A DNA stretch of 63,972 nucleotides from Bdellovibrionales bacterium GWB1_55_8 (lineage in GTDB: Bacteria > Bdellovibrionota > UBA1018), in NCBI GenBank assembly GCA_001769835.1, contig MEPR01000095.1:18471-82442 (forward strand), given 5' to 3'. The translations under genes were made by a program, and so were the position numbers. The notes below the pieces were generated by a model that saw only the letters and a program-made list of their open reading frames with translations, was not told the origin of the DNA and did no database searches. Of the stretch, positions 26,365 to 35,606 are shown piece by piece (within the stretch, counting starts at the first letter, position 1; each line of letters starts with the position of its first letter).

Positions 26365-27687
26365 TCAGGGCCGCAACGTATTGAGCATGCGCGGAAACGG
26401 AATCGTCTCACGCACGTGCTCGACACCCGTGAGCCAAGCAACAGTGCGCTCGATTCCCAACCCGAAGCCCGCGTGCGGCACCGAGCCGTAACGTCGAAGA
26501 TCGAGGTACCAGGAATAATCCTGCTCGCTCAATCCGTGCTCGGCGATCCGGCGCTTCAGAACATCGGCACTTTCCTCGCGTTGCCCGCCTCCGATAATCT
26601 CGCCATATCCGTCCGGCGCGATCAGATCGCAACCGAGTGCGTATTTACCGGTGCCGGAAACACCCGGGCCTCCGACTTCATCCGACTGCTTGAAGTAGAA
26701 CGCCTTGATCTGAGAAGGCATGTGATGAACGAACACAGGCTTGCTGAACTCTTCTCCGAGAGCTGTTTCATGAGGTGCACCGAAATCCTCACCCCAGGGA
26801 ATGCCCACTCCGCGCTTCTCGAGCACCTTTACGGCATCGTCGTATGAGATCCGAGGAAAAGGTCCGCGGATCGCTTCCAATTTCGAAAGATCCCGTTCGA
26901 GAGTTTTCAATTCCGCCGCGCGCTTTGAAAGCACCGACTGGACCACATGCTCAAGGAATTTCTCGCCCAGCTCCATCACGTCATTGATGTCGGCGTAAGC
27001 CATCTCGGGCTCGACCATCCAGAATTCCGTGAGGTGCTTCCGGGTTTTTGATTTTTCGGCGCGGAAAGTCGGGCCGAAAACATATACTTTTCCGAACGCC
27101 ATGGCACCCACTTCACCATAAAGCTGGCCGGACTGGGTCAGATACGCCTTCTCATCGAAATAATTCGTCGAGAAAAGCGTCGAAGTGCCCTCGCACGCGC
27201 TGGGAGTCAGCACCGGGGCGTCGAACCGAATAAAGCCGTTATCATCCAGGAACTCGTGAATCGAACGCATGATCTCGGCGCGAACTCGAAGCGCCGCCCA
27301 CTGGCGCGCGCTCCGGATCCAGAGATGGCGATGCTCCATCAGGAACTCGACCCCATGTTCTTTCAGGGAGATCGGATAGGGTTCAGCCACCTGCACGATC
27401 TTCAACGATTGCACACCCAGCTCGTATCCACCCGGCGAACGGGGTTCCTTGCGGACCTTTCCGGTCACCTCGACGGAAGACTCCTGCGTGAGCTTTTCAA
27501 ACTCCGCAAACGACTCCTCATTGCATTCACCCTTGAAAAGAATCGACTGCATCAAGCCGGTTCCGTCCCGCAGGATCAGGAATTTGATCTTTCCGGAACT
27601 GCGCTTGTTGTAAACCCAGCCACGGACGGTAACGACCTCGCCGTCGTACTTCGAAGCATCTTCGATGAAAAATCGGCTCAAGCTCAT
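26365..27687 (-). CDS. asnS: Asparaginyl-tRNA synthetase
   Basis: 440 residues. An N-terminal OB-fold anticodon-binding domain ([12 protein letters not shown]) precedes the class II catalytic core: motif 2 around [23 protein letters not shown], and motif 3 [22 protein letters not shown] and the overall length mark AsnRS rather than AspRS. GAGGAG precedes the ATG. The pepA stop lies 9 nt upstream, consistent with a pepA-asnS-trmL operon. A dedicated AsnRS means Asn-tRNA need not be made by the transamidation route. Confidence 0.96.
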   Translation of the reverse strand: MSLSRFFIEDASKYDGEVVTVRGWVYNKRSSGKIKFLILRDGTGLMQSILFKGECNEESFAEFEKLTQESSVEVTGKVRKEPRSPGGYELGVQSLKIVQVAEPYPISLKEHGVEFLMEHRHLWIRSARQWAALRVRAEIMRSIHEFLDDNGFIRFDAPVLTPSACEGTSTLFSTNYFDEKAYLTQSGQLYGEVGAMAFGKVYVFGPTFRAEKSKTRKHLTEFWMVEPEMAYADINDVMELGEKFLEHVVQSVLSKRAAELKTLERDLSKLEAIRGPFPRISYDDAVKVLEKRGVGIPWGEDFGAPHETALGEEFSKPVFVHHMPSQIKAFYFKQSDEVGGPGVSGTGKYALGCDLIAPDGYGEIIGGGQREESADVLKRRIAEHGLSEQDYSWYLDLRRYGSVPHAGFGLGIERTVAWLTGVEHVRETIPFPRMLNTLRP

Positions 27688-27696
27688 AAATTCTCC

Positions 27697-29250
27697 TCAA
27701 AAATCAGCGGCAAAACGCGCAAGCGTCCGCACATAAAGGCCAGTCGCGCCCTTCTTTGGAATATACGAAAGATGGGTGACACCATTCGACATCGAAGCGA
27801 TATCCATGTGCGCCCAGGCGGTTCCCTTTTTGATGAACTGCTTCAGGAAAATCGCCCCACGAATCGCCCCGCCCTGCCCGTCGTTGCCGACGTTCTTCAT
27901 GTCAGCGGTATCGGATTTCATATCGTCGAAGTACTCGTCCCAGAGCGGAAGCTGCCAGATGCGCTCGCCGCAGCTCTCGCCAGCGCGCTTGACGGCATCC
28001 GCCAGAAGATCATCGTTCCCGAGAATCGCGCAGCATTGCTTGCCAAGCGCGATTCCAACCGCGCCGGTCAGGGTAGCCACGTCGATCACGGCATCCGGCC
28101 GGAAGTCATGGGCATAGTCCAGCACATCGGCGAGAATGAGGCGGCCTTCCGCATCCGTATTGATGACCTCGACTGTCTTGCCGGCACGCGATTTCAAAAC
28201 GTTGCCCGGCTGTATCGCCGTTCCGTCAGGCATGTTTTCTGTGAAGGCCATGATCCCGACCACGCGGTTCGGAACCTGCCAGAGCGCCGAAAGAACCATC
28301 GCGCCCATCACGGTCGCGGCACCCGTCATGTCGTGCTTCATGTCTTCCATTCGCAGAGCCGGTTTGATCGAAATACCGCCGCTGTCAAAGGTAATGCCTT
28401 TTCCCACAAGCGCGACCGTTTTCAAATTCTTCTTGGACCCGCGCGTCGGCACGTACTCCAGTACAACAATCCTCCCCTCGCGTTCGGCACCCTGCCCGAC
28501 ACCCAAGAAAAGTCCCATCTTCTCGGCGGCGGCCTCGCGCTCCGTCAGGACCTTGCATTTCAGGCCGTACTGGCGAGCGTACTTACGTGCCTCATTGGCG
28601 AAGTATTCAGGAATCCCGATATTCGATGGCTCATTGGACCAGTCACGCGTGATCCGGATGGCTTCCGCCGAGGCTCGAACGTGATCAAGTTCGCGTTCGA
28701 GCTGCTGACGAAGACCCTTTTCAGCGGTAACGAAAACCACGCGAACATGAGTGTCTTCAGAGCCCTTGGAGCCCTTCGCCGCCAAAAGGCTTGATTTATG
28801 TTTATTGTACTCGTAGGCCCCCAGAATCAGGCCTTCGGCGAACGCGCGTGCGACTGCGAGATGACTGAGCTCTGTCTTAAGGCCCTTCACGCCGAACAGC
28901 GTATCAACATGAACGACCGCAAGGCGGGCTTTCTCGGCCTTCAACTTGCCCCAAGCGTTCCCGCCGGCAGTGCGGGCCTTTTCTTCCGAAAATTCCGCAG
29001 GAGCACCCAAACCGACCAGCAGGCAGCTTTCAGCAGGGGCTTTTCCGCCGAATCGGACAAACTGAACAGATCCGTGGGCACCTTGAAACACTTCGCTTTT
29101 CCGAAAACGCTCCACGAGGGGAGCATAAACACCCTTGATTGGAATGGCTTTTTTCACCTTTCCGGCGGACTCCTGAAACACACCGACCAAGTCAGTATCG
29201 GCTGCACCGGAAAAAGACGGGCGGGATTCGAGAATCGGGAGCTTCCACAT
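27697..29250 (-). CDS. pepA: Leucyl aminopeptidase, M17 family
   Basis: 517 residues. The C-terminal catalytic domain shows the two-metal signature: VGKGITFDSGGISIKP, the KHDMTGAA segment and NTDAEGRLILADVLDYA. The N-terminal macro-like domain is present. AGGAG precedes the ATG. PepA is a cytosolic hexameric aminopeptidase and in some bacteria also a DNA-binding protein. It is divergent from the sugar transferase gene. Confidence 0.96.
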   Translation of the reverse strand: MWKLPILESRPSFSGAADTDLVGVFQESAGKVKKAIPIKGVYAPLVERFRKSEVFQGAHGSVQFVRFGGKAPAESCLLVGLGAPAEFSEEKARTAGGNAWGKLKAEKARLAVVHVDTLFGVKGLKTELSHLAVARAFAEGLILGAYEYNKHKSSLLAAKGSKGSEDTHVRVVFVTAEKGLRQQLERELDHVRASAEAIRITRDWSNEPSNIGIPEYFANEARKYARQYGLKCKVLTEREAAAEKMGLFLGVGQGAEREGRIVVLEYVPTRGSKKNLKTVALVGKGITFDSGGISIKPALRMEDMKHDMTGAATVMGAMVLSALWQVPNRVVGIMAFTENMPDGTAIQPGNVLKSRAGKTVEVINTDAEGRLILADVLDYAHDFRPDAVIDVATLTGAVGIALGKQCCAILGNDDLLADAVKRAGESCGERIWQLPLWDEYFDDMKSDTADMKNVGNDGQGGAIRGAIFLKQFIKKGTAWAHMDIASMSNGVTHLSYIPKKGATGLYVRTLARFAADF

Positions 29251-29274
29251 AAGTTTCTCCTAAGGGTGGCTATA

Positions 29275-29311
29275 TCAATCTGTCGTCAATCTGTCGGGCC
29301 AAGCTGCTTGG
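29275..29311. repeat. Tandem 11-bp duplication plus small dyad in a divergent promoter region
   Basis: TCAATCTGTCG occurs twice without a gap (29275-29285, 29286-29296), followed by the dyad CCAAG-CTG-CTTGG (29299-29311). The array lies between pepA and the sugar transferase gene. The 11-bp pitch would suit a cooperative regulator, but a simple duplication is equally possible. Confidence 0.4.
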
Positions 29312-29327
29312 GATTATCCGAAAAGGT

Positions 29328-29356
29328 TTGTGGTTCTTCAAAAAACTTTTTATTAA
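29328..29356 (+). promoter_or_regulatory. Possible sigma-70 promoter of the sugar transferase gene
   Basis: TTGTGG (29328-29333) and TATTAA (29351-29356) are 17 bp apart. Transcription would start near 29363, only about 8 nt before the ATG at 29371. There is no ribosome binding site before that ATG, so the message could be nearly leaderless, or the element is fortuitous. Confidence 0.3.
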
Positions 29357-29370
29357 CATAGAGATTCCTC

Positions 29371-30768
29371 ATGTTGAAGCGTTATCACCATATCGTTGGC
29401 GGCGTCTTTCGGGTGGTCGATGCCTCTGTCATCGGCCTGGTCTGGCTTGCGTCCTATTTCATCCGCTTCCACCTTGGAATTTTTGAAGTTTCCAAAGGGC
29501 TTCCGAAATTTGAAAGCTATGCCGCCCTCACGCCGCTGGTGATGATCCTATGGTCGACTGTTTTCGCGTCGATGAATGTCTATCAGTCCCGACGCATGCT
29601 CCGGCGCACACATGAAGCCCATCAACTCCTGAGGGCACACGGCGTCGCACTGCTTTTTTTCATCGCGCTCACGTATCTGATCACCGAGTACCGGTACTCG
29701 CGTATCGTTATGATCAACTTCGCCGTGCTCGGAGGCTTTTTCCTGGTTGCCTTCAGACTGAGCTTACGCAATGCATTGCGAGCAATCCGCCGAAACGGCC
29801 ATAACCTGAGGCATGTACTCGTGGTCGGAGAAGGAAAAGCCGTCGAGACGCTTGTCGCACGACTTGAAAAATTTCCGGAACTCGGATTCCGCGTTCTGGG
29901 TGCTGTCACCCATGAGAAATCGACCGCCATGACTGTCGCCGGCAAGCCCGTCATGGGGCATTTCGGGGAGATCAGGAAAGTACTCCAGGAAACCCGTGCT
30001 GATCGGCTCGTGATCTCGCTTCCGCGGCAGCAATACGGCGATCTGGACCGGGTGCTCGAGGAACTCAAAGACGAAACGATCGACGTGCAGCTGATCCCCG
30101 ACATTCACGAATACGTGACATTGGGGTGCGAAGTTGAGGATTTTGACGGACTTCCGATCGTTAATCTGAATGATTCGCCCCTGGACGGCTGGGGAGCTTA
30201 CGCCAAGCGGGCCACTGACATTCTGGTCGCGCTCATCGCTCTTGCTCTGCTTTCGCCAGTCCTGATCGTCATCGGTGTCCTCGTGAAAATGACCTCCAAG
30301 GGACCCATCCTCTTCGGTCAGGAACGAATGGGTCTGGATGGACGGACCTTTCAGATGCTGAAATTCCGTTCGATGCGAATGGATGCCGAGGCAAGCGGTG
30401 CTGTCTGGGCGACCCCTGGGGACGCGCGCCGCACACCGATCGGCGCGTTCCTGCGCTCGACCAGTCTCGACGAGCTTCCTCAGTTCTGGAACGTGCTCAC
30501 GGGGGACATGTCACTCGTTGGCCCACGCCCCGAGCGGCCGGTCTTCGTCCGCGAATTTCGAAAAGATATCGCGCATTACATGCTTCGCCACAAGGTGAAA
30601 GCCGGAATCACCGGCTGGGCGCAAGTGAACGGCTGGCGCGGTAATACATCGCTGGACCGCCGCATTGAATGCGATCTGTACTATATCCGGAACTGGTCTT
30701 ACCTTCTGGACTGGAAGATTCTTGTCATGACTTTATGGAAAGGTTTCATCAACCGAAATGCCTATTGA
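29371..30768 (+). CDS. Polyprenyl-phosphate sugar-1-phosphate transferase (WcaJ/PssY-like)
   Basis: 465 residues. Four N-terminal membrane helices lead into a Rossmann-like cytoplasmic domain (HVLVVGEGKAVETL). One further helix precedes the C-terminal bacterial sugar transferase domain with KRATDILVALIALALLSP, QERMGLDGRTFQMLKFRSM and DELPQFWNVLTGDMSLVGPRPERP. Such proteins load glucose-1-P or galactose-1-P onto undecaprenyl phosphate, the first step of exopolysaccharide or O-antigen units. It overlaps the LptF/G gene by 11 bp. Confidence 0.92.
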   Translation: MLKRYHHIVGGVFRVVDASVIGLVWLASYFIRFHLGIFEVSKGLPKFESYAALTPLVMILWSTVFASMNVYQSRRMLRRTHEAHQLLRAHGVALLFFIALTYLITEYRYSRIVMINFAVLGGFFLVAFRLSLRNALRAIRRNGHNLRHVLVVGEGKAVETLVARLEKFPELGFRVLGAVTHEKSTAMTVAGKPVMGHFGEIRKVLQETRADRLVISLPRQQYGDLDRVLEELKDETIDVQLIPDIHEYVTLGCEVEDFDGLPIVNLNDSPLDGWGAYAKRATDILVALIALALLSPVLIVIGVLVKMTSKGPILFGQERMGLDGRTFQMLKFRSMRMDAEASGAVWATPGDARRTPIGAFLRSTSLDELPQFWNVLTGDMSLVGPRPERPVFVREFRKDIAHYMLRHKVKAGITGWAQVNGWRGNTSLDRRIECDLYYIRNWSYLLDWKILVMTLWKGFINRNAY

Positions 30769-31915
30769 AAAAGGCAGATCCAACGCACTGCTCGCCACTC
30801 TCCGGTTTTTACGGCCTCGGAAGCTCGATGCGTATCTTCTCAGTGAGATCATCGGTCCGTTCGCAGGCGGGCTGCTTTTTTTCGTTTTCATTTTCCTGAT
30901 GTTCCAGGCCCTCCGGCTCGCCGAATTCTTCATCGTTCATGGCGTACCTGGACTCACCGTTCTGAAAATGGCTTTTTTGATGGGGATTTCGATCCTGCCC
31001 TCTGCATTGCCGGTCGCATTTCTGATCGCTGTCCTATCAGCCTTCGGGCGCCTCTCAGCGGACGGGGAACTTGTCGCGATCAAGGCGGGCGGCATGAGCA
31101 CGCTGAGAATGACCCTTCCCCTGCTTGTCGCAGCTGGCGTGGTATCCGCTTTATCTATCGCTCTGACGATGCAGTGGGTCCCCTGGGGTCAGACGAACTT
31201 CAAGCGCACTCTCGTTAAAGTCGGGAACACGCGCGTGGTGAGCGGCATTCGTGAAGGCATCTTCACCTCAGGCTTTTTCGACCTTCTGGTTTTCGCTGAT
31301 CGCGTCGACAGCAAGACCAACAGGCTGAAACGCGTCTTCATTTATGACGAACGCGAACCTAAGAATCCACTCACGGTGGTCGCGCGGTCGGGAGAAATCA
31401 TTCCGGTCAAAACACAGAGCGACCTTGGATCGGCGGCGCTCATGAAGCTTTATAACGGAAGCATTCATAGCCTCGATCCGGTCTCAAACAGTTATCAGAA
31501 AGTCGGTTTCGGGGAATACCGCCTGTACCTGAAAATGGACGAGGGAACCGCTAGTACCGTTCGAAAACCTGAAATGATCCCACACGCCGAACTGATTCAA
31601 CGGATCAAGAAGGCGCCTCCCGGTCAGTTTGAACACATTGAGCTTCGAGGCGAGTTCTGGCGACGCTGGGCCACGGCACTGACTCCGTTCTTCTTCGTTT
31701 TCATGGGCATTGGTTTCGGAACCGTGCGTACGCGCGCCGTACGCGCCGGAGCCGGCATGATTGGATTGTCGGTACTTCTTCTCTATTGGGGAGTTCACGC
31801 TTGGGCCACACTTCAGATGCAGAAAGGCCTGATTCCGCCTTTCTTCGCCCAGCAGCTCCCGAACGCCATCATTGGCCTGCTCGCACTATTCGCGTTTCGT
31901 CGAGCCAACTGGTGA
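30758..31915 (+). CDS. LptF/LptG-family lipopolysaccharide export permease
   Basis: 385 residues, six membrane helices in two sets of three around a periplasmic beta-jellyroll domain (about residues 130-290). The motif DGELVAIKAGGMS is characteristic of the YjgP/YjgQ family, the membrane half of the LptB2FG transporter that extracts LPS. Whether it is the F or G copy cannot be decided. Its last codons and stop (CGAGCCAACTGGTGA) lie inside the first unit of a tandem repeat. Coupling with the preceding sugar transferase supports an envelope role. Confidence 0.9.
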   Translation: MPIEKGRSNALLATLRFLRPRKLDAYLLSEIIGPFAGGLLFFVFIFLMFQALRLAEFFIVHGVPGLTVLKMAFLMGISILPSALPVAFLIAVLSAFGRLSADGELVAIKAGGMSTLRMTLPLLVAAGVVSALSIALTMQWVPWGQTNFKRTLVKVGNTRVVSGIREGIFTSGFFDLLVFADRVDSKTNRLKRVFIYDEREPKNPLTVVARSGEIIPVKTQSDLGSAALMKLYNGSIHSLDPVSNSYQKVGFGEYRLYLKMDEGTASTVRKPEMIPHAELIQRIKKAPPGQFEHIELRGEFWRRWATALTPFFFVFMGIGFGTVRTRAVRAGAGMIGLSVLLLYWGVHAWATLQMQKGLIPPFFAQQLPNAIIGLLALFAFRRANW

Positions 31916-32012
31916 GCTCAAGAAGAGCCAACTGGTGAGCTCAAGAAGAGCCAACTGGTGAGCTCAAGAAGAGCCAACTGGTGAGCTCAAGAAGAGCCAA
32001 CTGGTGAGCTCA
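31902..32012. repeat. 23-nt tandem repeat, four full copies plus a partial fifth
   Basis: The unit GAGCCAACTGG-TGAGCTCAAGAA repeats perfectly from 31902, 31925, 31948 and 31971; a fifth copy from 31994 is complete for 19 nt. The first copy includes the last codons and stop of the LptF/G gene. The final copy's end forms the 10-bp palindrome GTGAGCTCAC (32004-32013), which overlaps the 12-bp palindrome CACTTGCAAGTG (32011-32022). A diverged single copy, AGCCAACTAGTTAA, recurs at 32199-32212 among DnaA boxes. Perfect identity suggests recent slippage expansion, or functional iterons. Confidence 0.97.
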
Positions 32013-32247
32013 CTTGCAAGTGCCTGCGTCCGATTACACAAAGACTAGAGAACCCGAACAAAAAACCATGACATATGCCGACAAATTTCTGACATACATG
32101 AGTCGAACGCTTTAAAAACACCTAAATATACGGCGTTTTGTGGATAAGGTTACCCACATGCAGTTAAAAGCGGTCATATAAGACTAAATATGTAATCAAG
32201 CCAACTAGTTAAGGCCTGTGGATAACTCGGGTTTTCGTGTGGACAAC
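32013..32247. other. Convergent AT-rich intergenic region with a DnaA-box cluster (possible origin or DnaA-binding locus)
   Basis: Neither flanking gene starts here; the LptF/G gene and rodZ both end into it. It contains TGTGGATAA, the exact complement of the DnaA box TTATCCACA, at 32139-32147 and 32217-32225. One-mismatch boxes are TTACCCACA at 32150-32158 and TGTGGACAA at 32238-32246. The first two face each other as a near-palindrome. AT-rich stretches lie at 32113-32130 and 32175-32198. Iteron-like repeats adjoin it on the left. dnaA is not in the window. Alternatives are a DnaA-titration or reactivation site, or chance. Confidence 0.5.
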
Positions 32248-33309
32248 TTATTCGACCGGTTTTGGGGAGGCCAATGTATTCGGTTTAGGGGGTACCAGCA
32301 TGCCCAGGATTGCGGGCGCTCCAGGGAAAGGTTCCTGAATAGATTCAACAGCTTGCGCCGGAAAAATCAAGGTTAGATCACGGCCTCTCATGACTGCGGT
32401 CTTTTCCTCAGTCATTAATTTGGCGGCGCGGCCATTGTAGTTGAAACGGACCAATTTCGGGTCGGATACCTGAAAGCGGACCGTTTCACGAGCACGAAGC
32501 ACCAACACCTTGTCTTTACGAATCACAAAGCGCATCGGTTTGCGCTGATCCACCTGGAAGCGCACCCAGATGTCGTCAAGGGCCCGGAACACGGCCTTAT
32601 GCTTGATTTCTTCAACCGGGATAGTCACGCCCGAGTTCAAAGGGTCTTTTTTAGGATCTTCTTCTTCCGCGACTGACTGCGTCAGTGCCGTCGGAATCGG
32701 AGAAGGCGCCGGCAAAGCAACCGCCGCTACGAGCGGCGGCACAGGACTCGTCACGGGCGCAGGCGCGGCTGCCACGACGGGAGTCGCGCTTGGCCCCGCA
32801 GATGGCAGTGCTACAATTGCCGTCGCCGATGGCGACGGAAGGGGCTCTACCTTTGCGACGGGTGCCAAACCCTTCAGCTTCTCGATATGGGAGGCCTTGT
32901 GGTGTTTCAGAGTGGGCTTCAGCAGCAGGAAAACAATCCCGCCAAGAAGAAACGCCCCAAGGATGAAGCCCAAGACCGTTCGGCTTTGCTCAGTCTCCCG
33001 TTTCTCGAAAGCGTAACCACTGTGGCCCTGCTCTTTTTTCGGCCGTTCGCAGGTCTTACGCTCGATGTAATCACCAAAAGCGGTCAGGACCTCTTTGGAA
33101 TCCAGACCCAGAAAGCGGGAATATGAATTGACGAAGCCTCTGACAAAAGGCTTCGCCGGCAGTTCGATATAATGATCCGCCTCAAGGGCGCTCAATACGC
33201 GCACCCCGATTTTTGTTCCGGAAGCCACCTGCTCCAAGGTAAGCCCCCTTCGCTCACGCTCCAACCGGAGAAACTCACCCAGGCTCTGCTCGGTTCCGGA
33301 AATGGCCAT
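32248..33309 (-). CDS. rodZ: RodZ-like membrane helix-turn-helix protein
   Basis: 353 residues. An N-terminal Cro/XRE-type helix-turn-helix (LGEFLRLERERRGLTLEQVA, about residues 10-75) is followed by one membrane helix near 115-135, a Pro/Ala/Val-rich linker (about 150-215) and a C-terminal beta domain of the DUF4115 type. RodZ links the MreB cytoskeleton to the elongation machinery and sets rod shape. It follows the TPR lipoprotein gene without a gap; the PilF-RodZ order is common in proteobacteria. Confidence 0.85.
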   Translation of the reverse strand: MAISGTEQSLGEFLRLERERRGLTLEQVASGTKIGVRVLSALEADHYIELPAKPFVRGFVNSYSRFLGLDSKEVLTAFGDYIERKTCERPKKEQGHSGYAFEKRETEQSRTVLGFILGAFLLGGIVFLLLKPTLKHHKASHIEKLKGLAPVAKVEPLPSPSATAIVALPSAGPSATPVVAAAPAPVTSPVPPLVAAVALPAPSPIPTALTQSVAEEEDPKKDPLNSGVTIPVEEIKHKAVFRALDDIWVRFQVDQRKPMRFVIRKDKVLVLRARETVRFQVSDPKLVRFNYNGRAAKLMTEEKTAVMRGRDLTLIFPAQAVESIQEPFPGAPAILGMLVPPKPNTLASPKPVE

Positions 33310-34098
33310 CTAGGGAAGATACCTCAACTGTCCAATCGCACGCTCCGAGAGCTCTGTATCAGGAAACCGTTGCTGCACTTCCAGGAACTTCTTCCGCGCA
33401 AGATCGTACTGACGACTCTGCACATAGGCAATTCCAAGCGCATAATGGGCGTCACCAAAATTCGCACAAAGACTTCGAGTCGCGCGATCATAATCGCTCA
33501 CAGCTTCCCGAACCCGTGATTCGCGCAACTGCAGATGCCCACGATAATAATAGGCGATGCAAGCGAACTGCGGCGCTGAATTGATCGCACGATCCAGATG
33601 ACTCATTGCCGATTTATATTCGCCTTTCCGGTAGTAGATGATTCCAAGCGAGGTGAGGGGCTTGAACGAATCCCGGTAAAGGTTGTTATATCCAGCCCTT
33701 TTCAGGTGCGTTTCGGCTTCTTTGTACCTGCCCGCATCCATGAGTAATTTGCCAAGGGTGTTATTTCCCTCAGGGTAGTCAGGGTTCAATTGAACCGCAC
33801 GCCGCGCTTCGCGCAACGCCTCGTTCGGCTCCTTCCTGACAATGAAAGCAAGAGCCCTTGTGTGATAAGTCTCGGGGTATTTCGGGTCCTCGGATTCCGC
33901 CTTCATCAGATTCTCAAGAGAGCCGGTCACATCCCCTTCGACGAGCGCTGCATTGGCGATCTGAACATACATGCGCGCCCTTTCGCTCGGGGACACCTGG
34001 GCTTTCCTGGTGACAGATGCGCACCCGGAAAGGGCGATCATAGAAAACGCGGTCAGACATAAAAACCGCGTAGCCACCTGAACTGAAGAGCTTCCCAT
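33310..34098 (-). CDS. PilF/PilW-like TPR lipoprotein
   Basis: 262 residues from ATG 34098, where a lipoprotein signal peptide starts; the lipobox is LSGC. About six tetratricopeptide repeats follow, for example AVQLNPDYPEGNNTLGKLLMDAGRYKEAE. PilF proteins assist secretin (PilQ) multimer insertion for type IV pili. Immediate linkage to rodZ supports this assignment, although a general TPR lipoprotein cannot be excluded. Confidence 0.83.
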   Translation of the reverse strand: MGSSSVQVATRFLCLTAFSMIALSGCASVTRKAQVSPSERARMYVQIANAALVEGDVTGSLENLMKAESEDPKYPETYHTRALAFIVRKEPNEALREARRAVQLNPDYPEGNNTLGKLLMDAGRYKEAETHLKRAGYNNLYRDSFKPLTSLGIIYYRKGEYKSAMSHLDRAINSAPQFACIAYYYRGHLQLRESRVREAVSDYDRATRSLCANFGDAHYALGIAYVQSRQYDLARKKFLEVQQRFPDTELSERAIGQLRYLP

Positions 34099-34156
34099 GT
34101 CATTAAAGTTAAAGGGCAAAACGCGCGCTGTCAAAGGAGATCATTCATGCCGAACA

Positions 34157-35320
34157 TCATCGAACCAACAGAGCGGCTGACTCTATATGCGGCGTTTGAG
34201 GGAAAAAATCAAAAAGGGCAACAGCCTTCAGCCGCCATGATCGACGTATGAAGCGTGAGACATCGCGGGCCCAGGCATCCGGATCGCAGCCGACGGCGAC
34301 GAGCTCATCGACATTCATCCGGCAAATGGCCTCTTCAATTTCGGAAAAGCGATCAGCGAGACCTTCCCTTGGAGGATCAAGAATCGCCGATCTTCCAGCG
34401 CAAGGGAAAACCCGGTTTCGCGTCCGAGCGAGCCACTCCCCGACTCCTGCACGATGAAAATGGAAATGCGAAGGAACCCCCTCAGGCCGAACCGAGGGCG
34501 CGGAGAAGTCCACGCAGTGAATTTCAGCAAACCGTGCCGCAAGTCCTAGGGACAGGTTGCCACTGCCCCCGAACAGGTCAAAAAGAACCCGCTGCGGATC
34601 CGAGGTGATGGTATTCGCGATCCAGTTCCGAAGCTTTGCGTTCTGATCGTCATGGATCTGCCGAAAACCGGCCGCTCCGTGCCTCGAATTCCAAACTTTC
34701 CTGATCGCACCGGTCTCTTCGACCGCCACTTCCACTTTATAGGGTTTCGGTAGCCGCGAGCCTTCCTCGCGAAGAGTCTCCCAGGCCGAATTGATCTCGG
34801 GACGGGCGATATCACAGCGGTTAACAGGCACGAGATCGCGACTGCCGGCCGCGTGAAATCCTATTCGGGAGCCCTCACCGCGAAGCTGTACGCGATTGCG
34901 ATACTCCCAGATCCGCTCGGCAGGGTGCTCCTCAAAGGACGAAGGCAGCTCGATCTTCACCCGGGAGAGCGCATGTTGCACACCGGACGACTTCGTCTTC
35001 CATTGAAGTTCATACGGCAAATGTTGCCAGGTGCATCCACCGCAGCTCCCGAAAGCGGGACACCGCGGCTTCTGGCGTACAGGCGAGGAATCAAGAATCT
35101 CCAGCAGCTCGCCTTGGGCGTACTTCTTTTCCTCTTCTATGATCCGGACGCGAACCCGATCGCCAGGGGCCGTCTTTGGAACAAAAACCACCCGCCCAGA
35201 GGCATCCCGGGACACCCCGGATCCTCCGCGCGCGATATCTTTGATTTCGAGGACAATTGAATCGTCTTTCACATCTTCTGACACCCCCTTCTTGTGCTTG
35301 AAGGTGAGCGAAAAAGTCAA
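34157..35320 (-). CDS. RNA 5-methyluridine methyltransferase (RlmD/RumA family)
   Basis: 387 residues. A TRAM domain (about 20-75) is followed by the Fe-S cysteine cluster CPAFGSCGGC, a SAM-binding region FDLFGGSGNLSLGLA, the IDDPP-equivalent ILDPPREGL, and the catalytic Cys in VAVGCDPDAWARD. This is the 23S rRNA or tRNA U5-methyltransferase class; the exact target base is not decidable. The frame begins with TTG at 35320; GTG 35284 is a possible later start. The upstream gap to lepA (35321-35606) holds no gene I can support. Confidence 0.88.
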   Translation of the reverse strand: MTFSLTFKHKKGVSEDVKDDSIVLEIKDIARGGSGVSRDASGRVVFVPKTAPGDRVRVRIIEEEKKYAQGELLEILDSSPVRQKPRCPAFGSCGGCTWQHLPYELQWKTKSSGVQHALSRVKIELPSSFEEHPAERIWEYRNRVQLRGEGSRIGFHAAGSRDLVPVNRCDIARPEINSAWETLREEGSRLPKPYKVEVAVEETGAIRKVWNSRHGAAGFRQIHDDQNAKLRNWIANTITSDPQRVLFDLFGGSGNLSLGLAARFAEIHCVDFSAPSVRPEGVPSHFHFHRAGVGEWLARTRNRVFPCAGRSAILDPPREGLADRFSEIEEAICRMNVDELVAVGCDPDAWARDVSRFIRRSWRLKAVALFDFFPQTPHIESAALLVR

Positions 35321-35606
35321 TTCGATATGCGGTCTTGGTCCGCGTCGGGCGGTCCGCGAATTTCCGGAAACACTCCCCGATCGTTCCGAACGAACAGAGT
35401 GCCAAAGCGCACTTCCGGCGCCGCAACCAACCTATTTACTCAGAATTGAGGCAAGCGGGGCACTGTCACGCATCTGACCAGGATATTCCACAGGCTTGGA
35501 AAAGCCGTTCTCCAGCAAGGGATATCATCACGGACCCACACTCCTCTTGCCCTTCTCTCGCCCTCTCTGTTAGGTTCGTCCAAACTCTGGCGACCCACTC
35601 AAATTC

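Noticed and set aside
27256-28794. A 512-codon open frame on the plus strand
   Set aside because: It lies opposite asnS and pepA, whose motifs are complete on the minus strand; its translation has no recognisable domain and it reflects high-GC codon bias.
32139-32246. Chromosome-terminus dif site in the AT-rich convergent gap
   Set aside because: No 28-bp sequence resembling XerC/XerD arms was visible; the DnaA-box pattern explains the region better.
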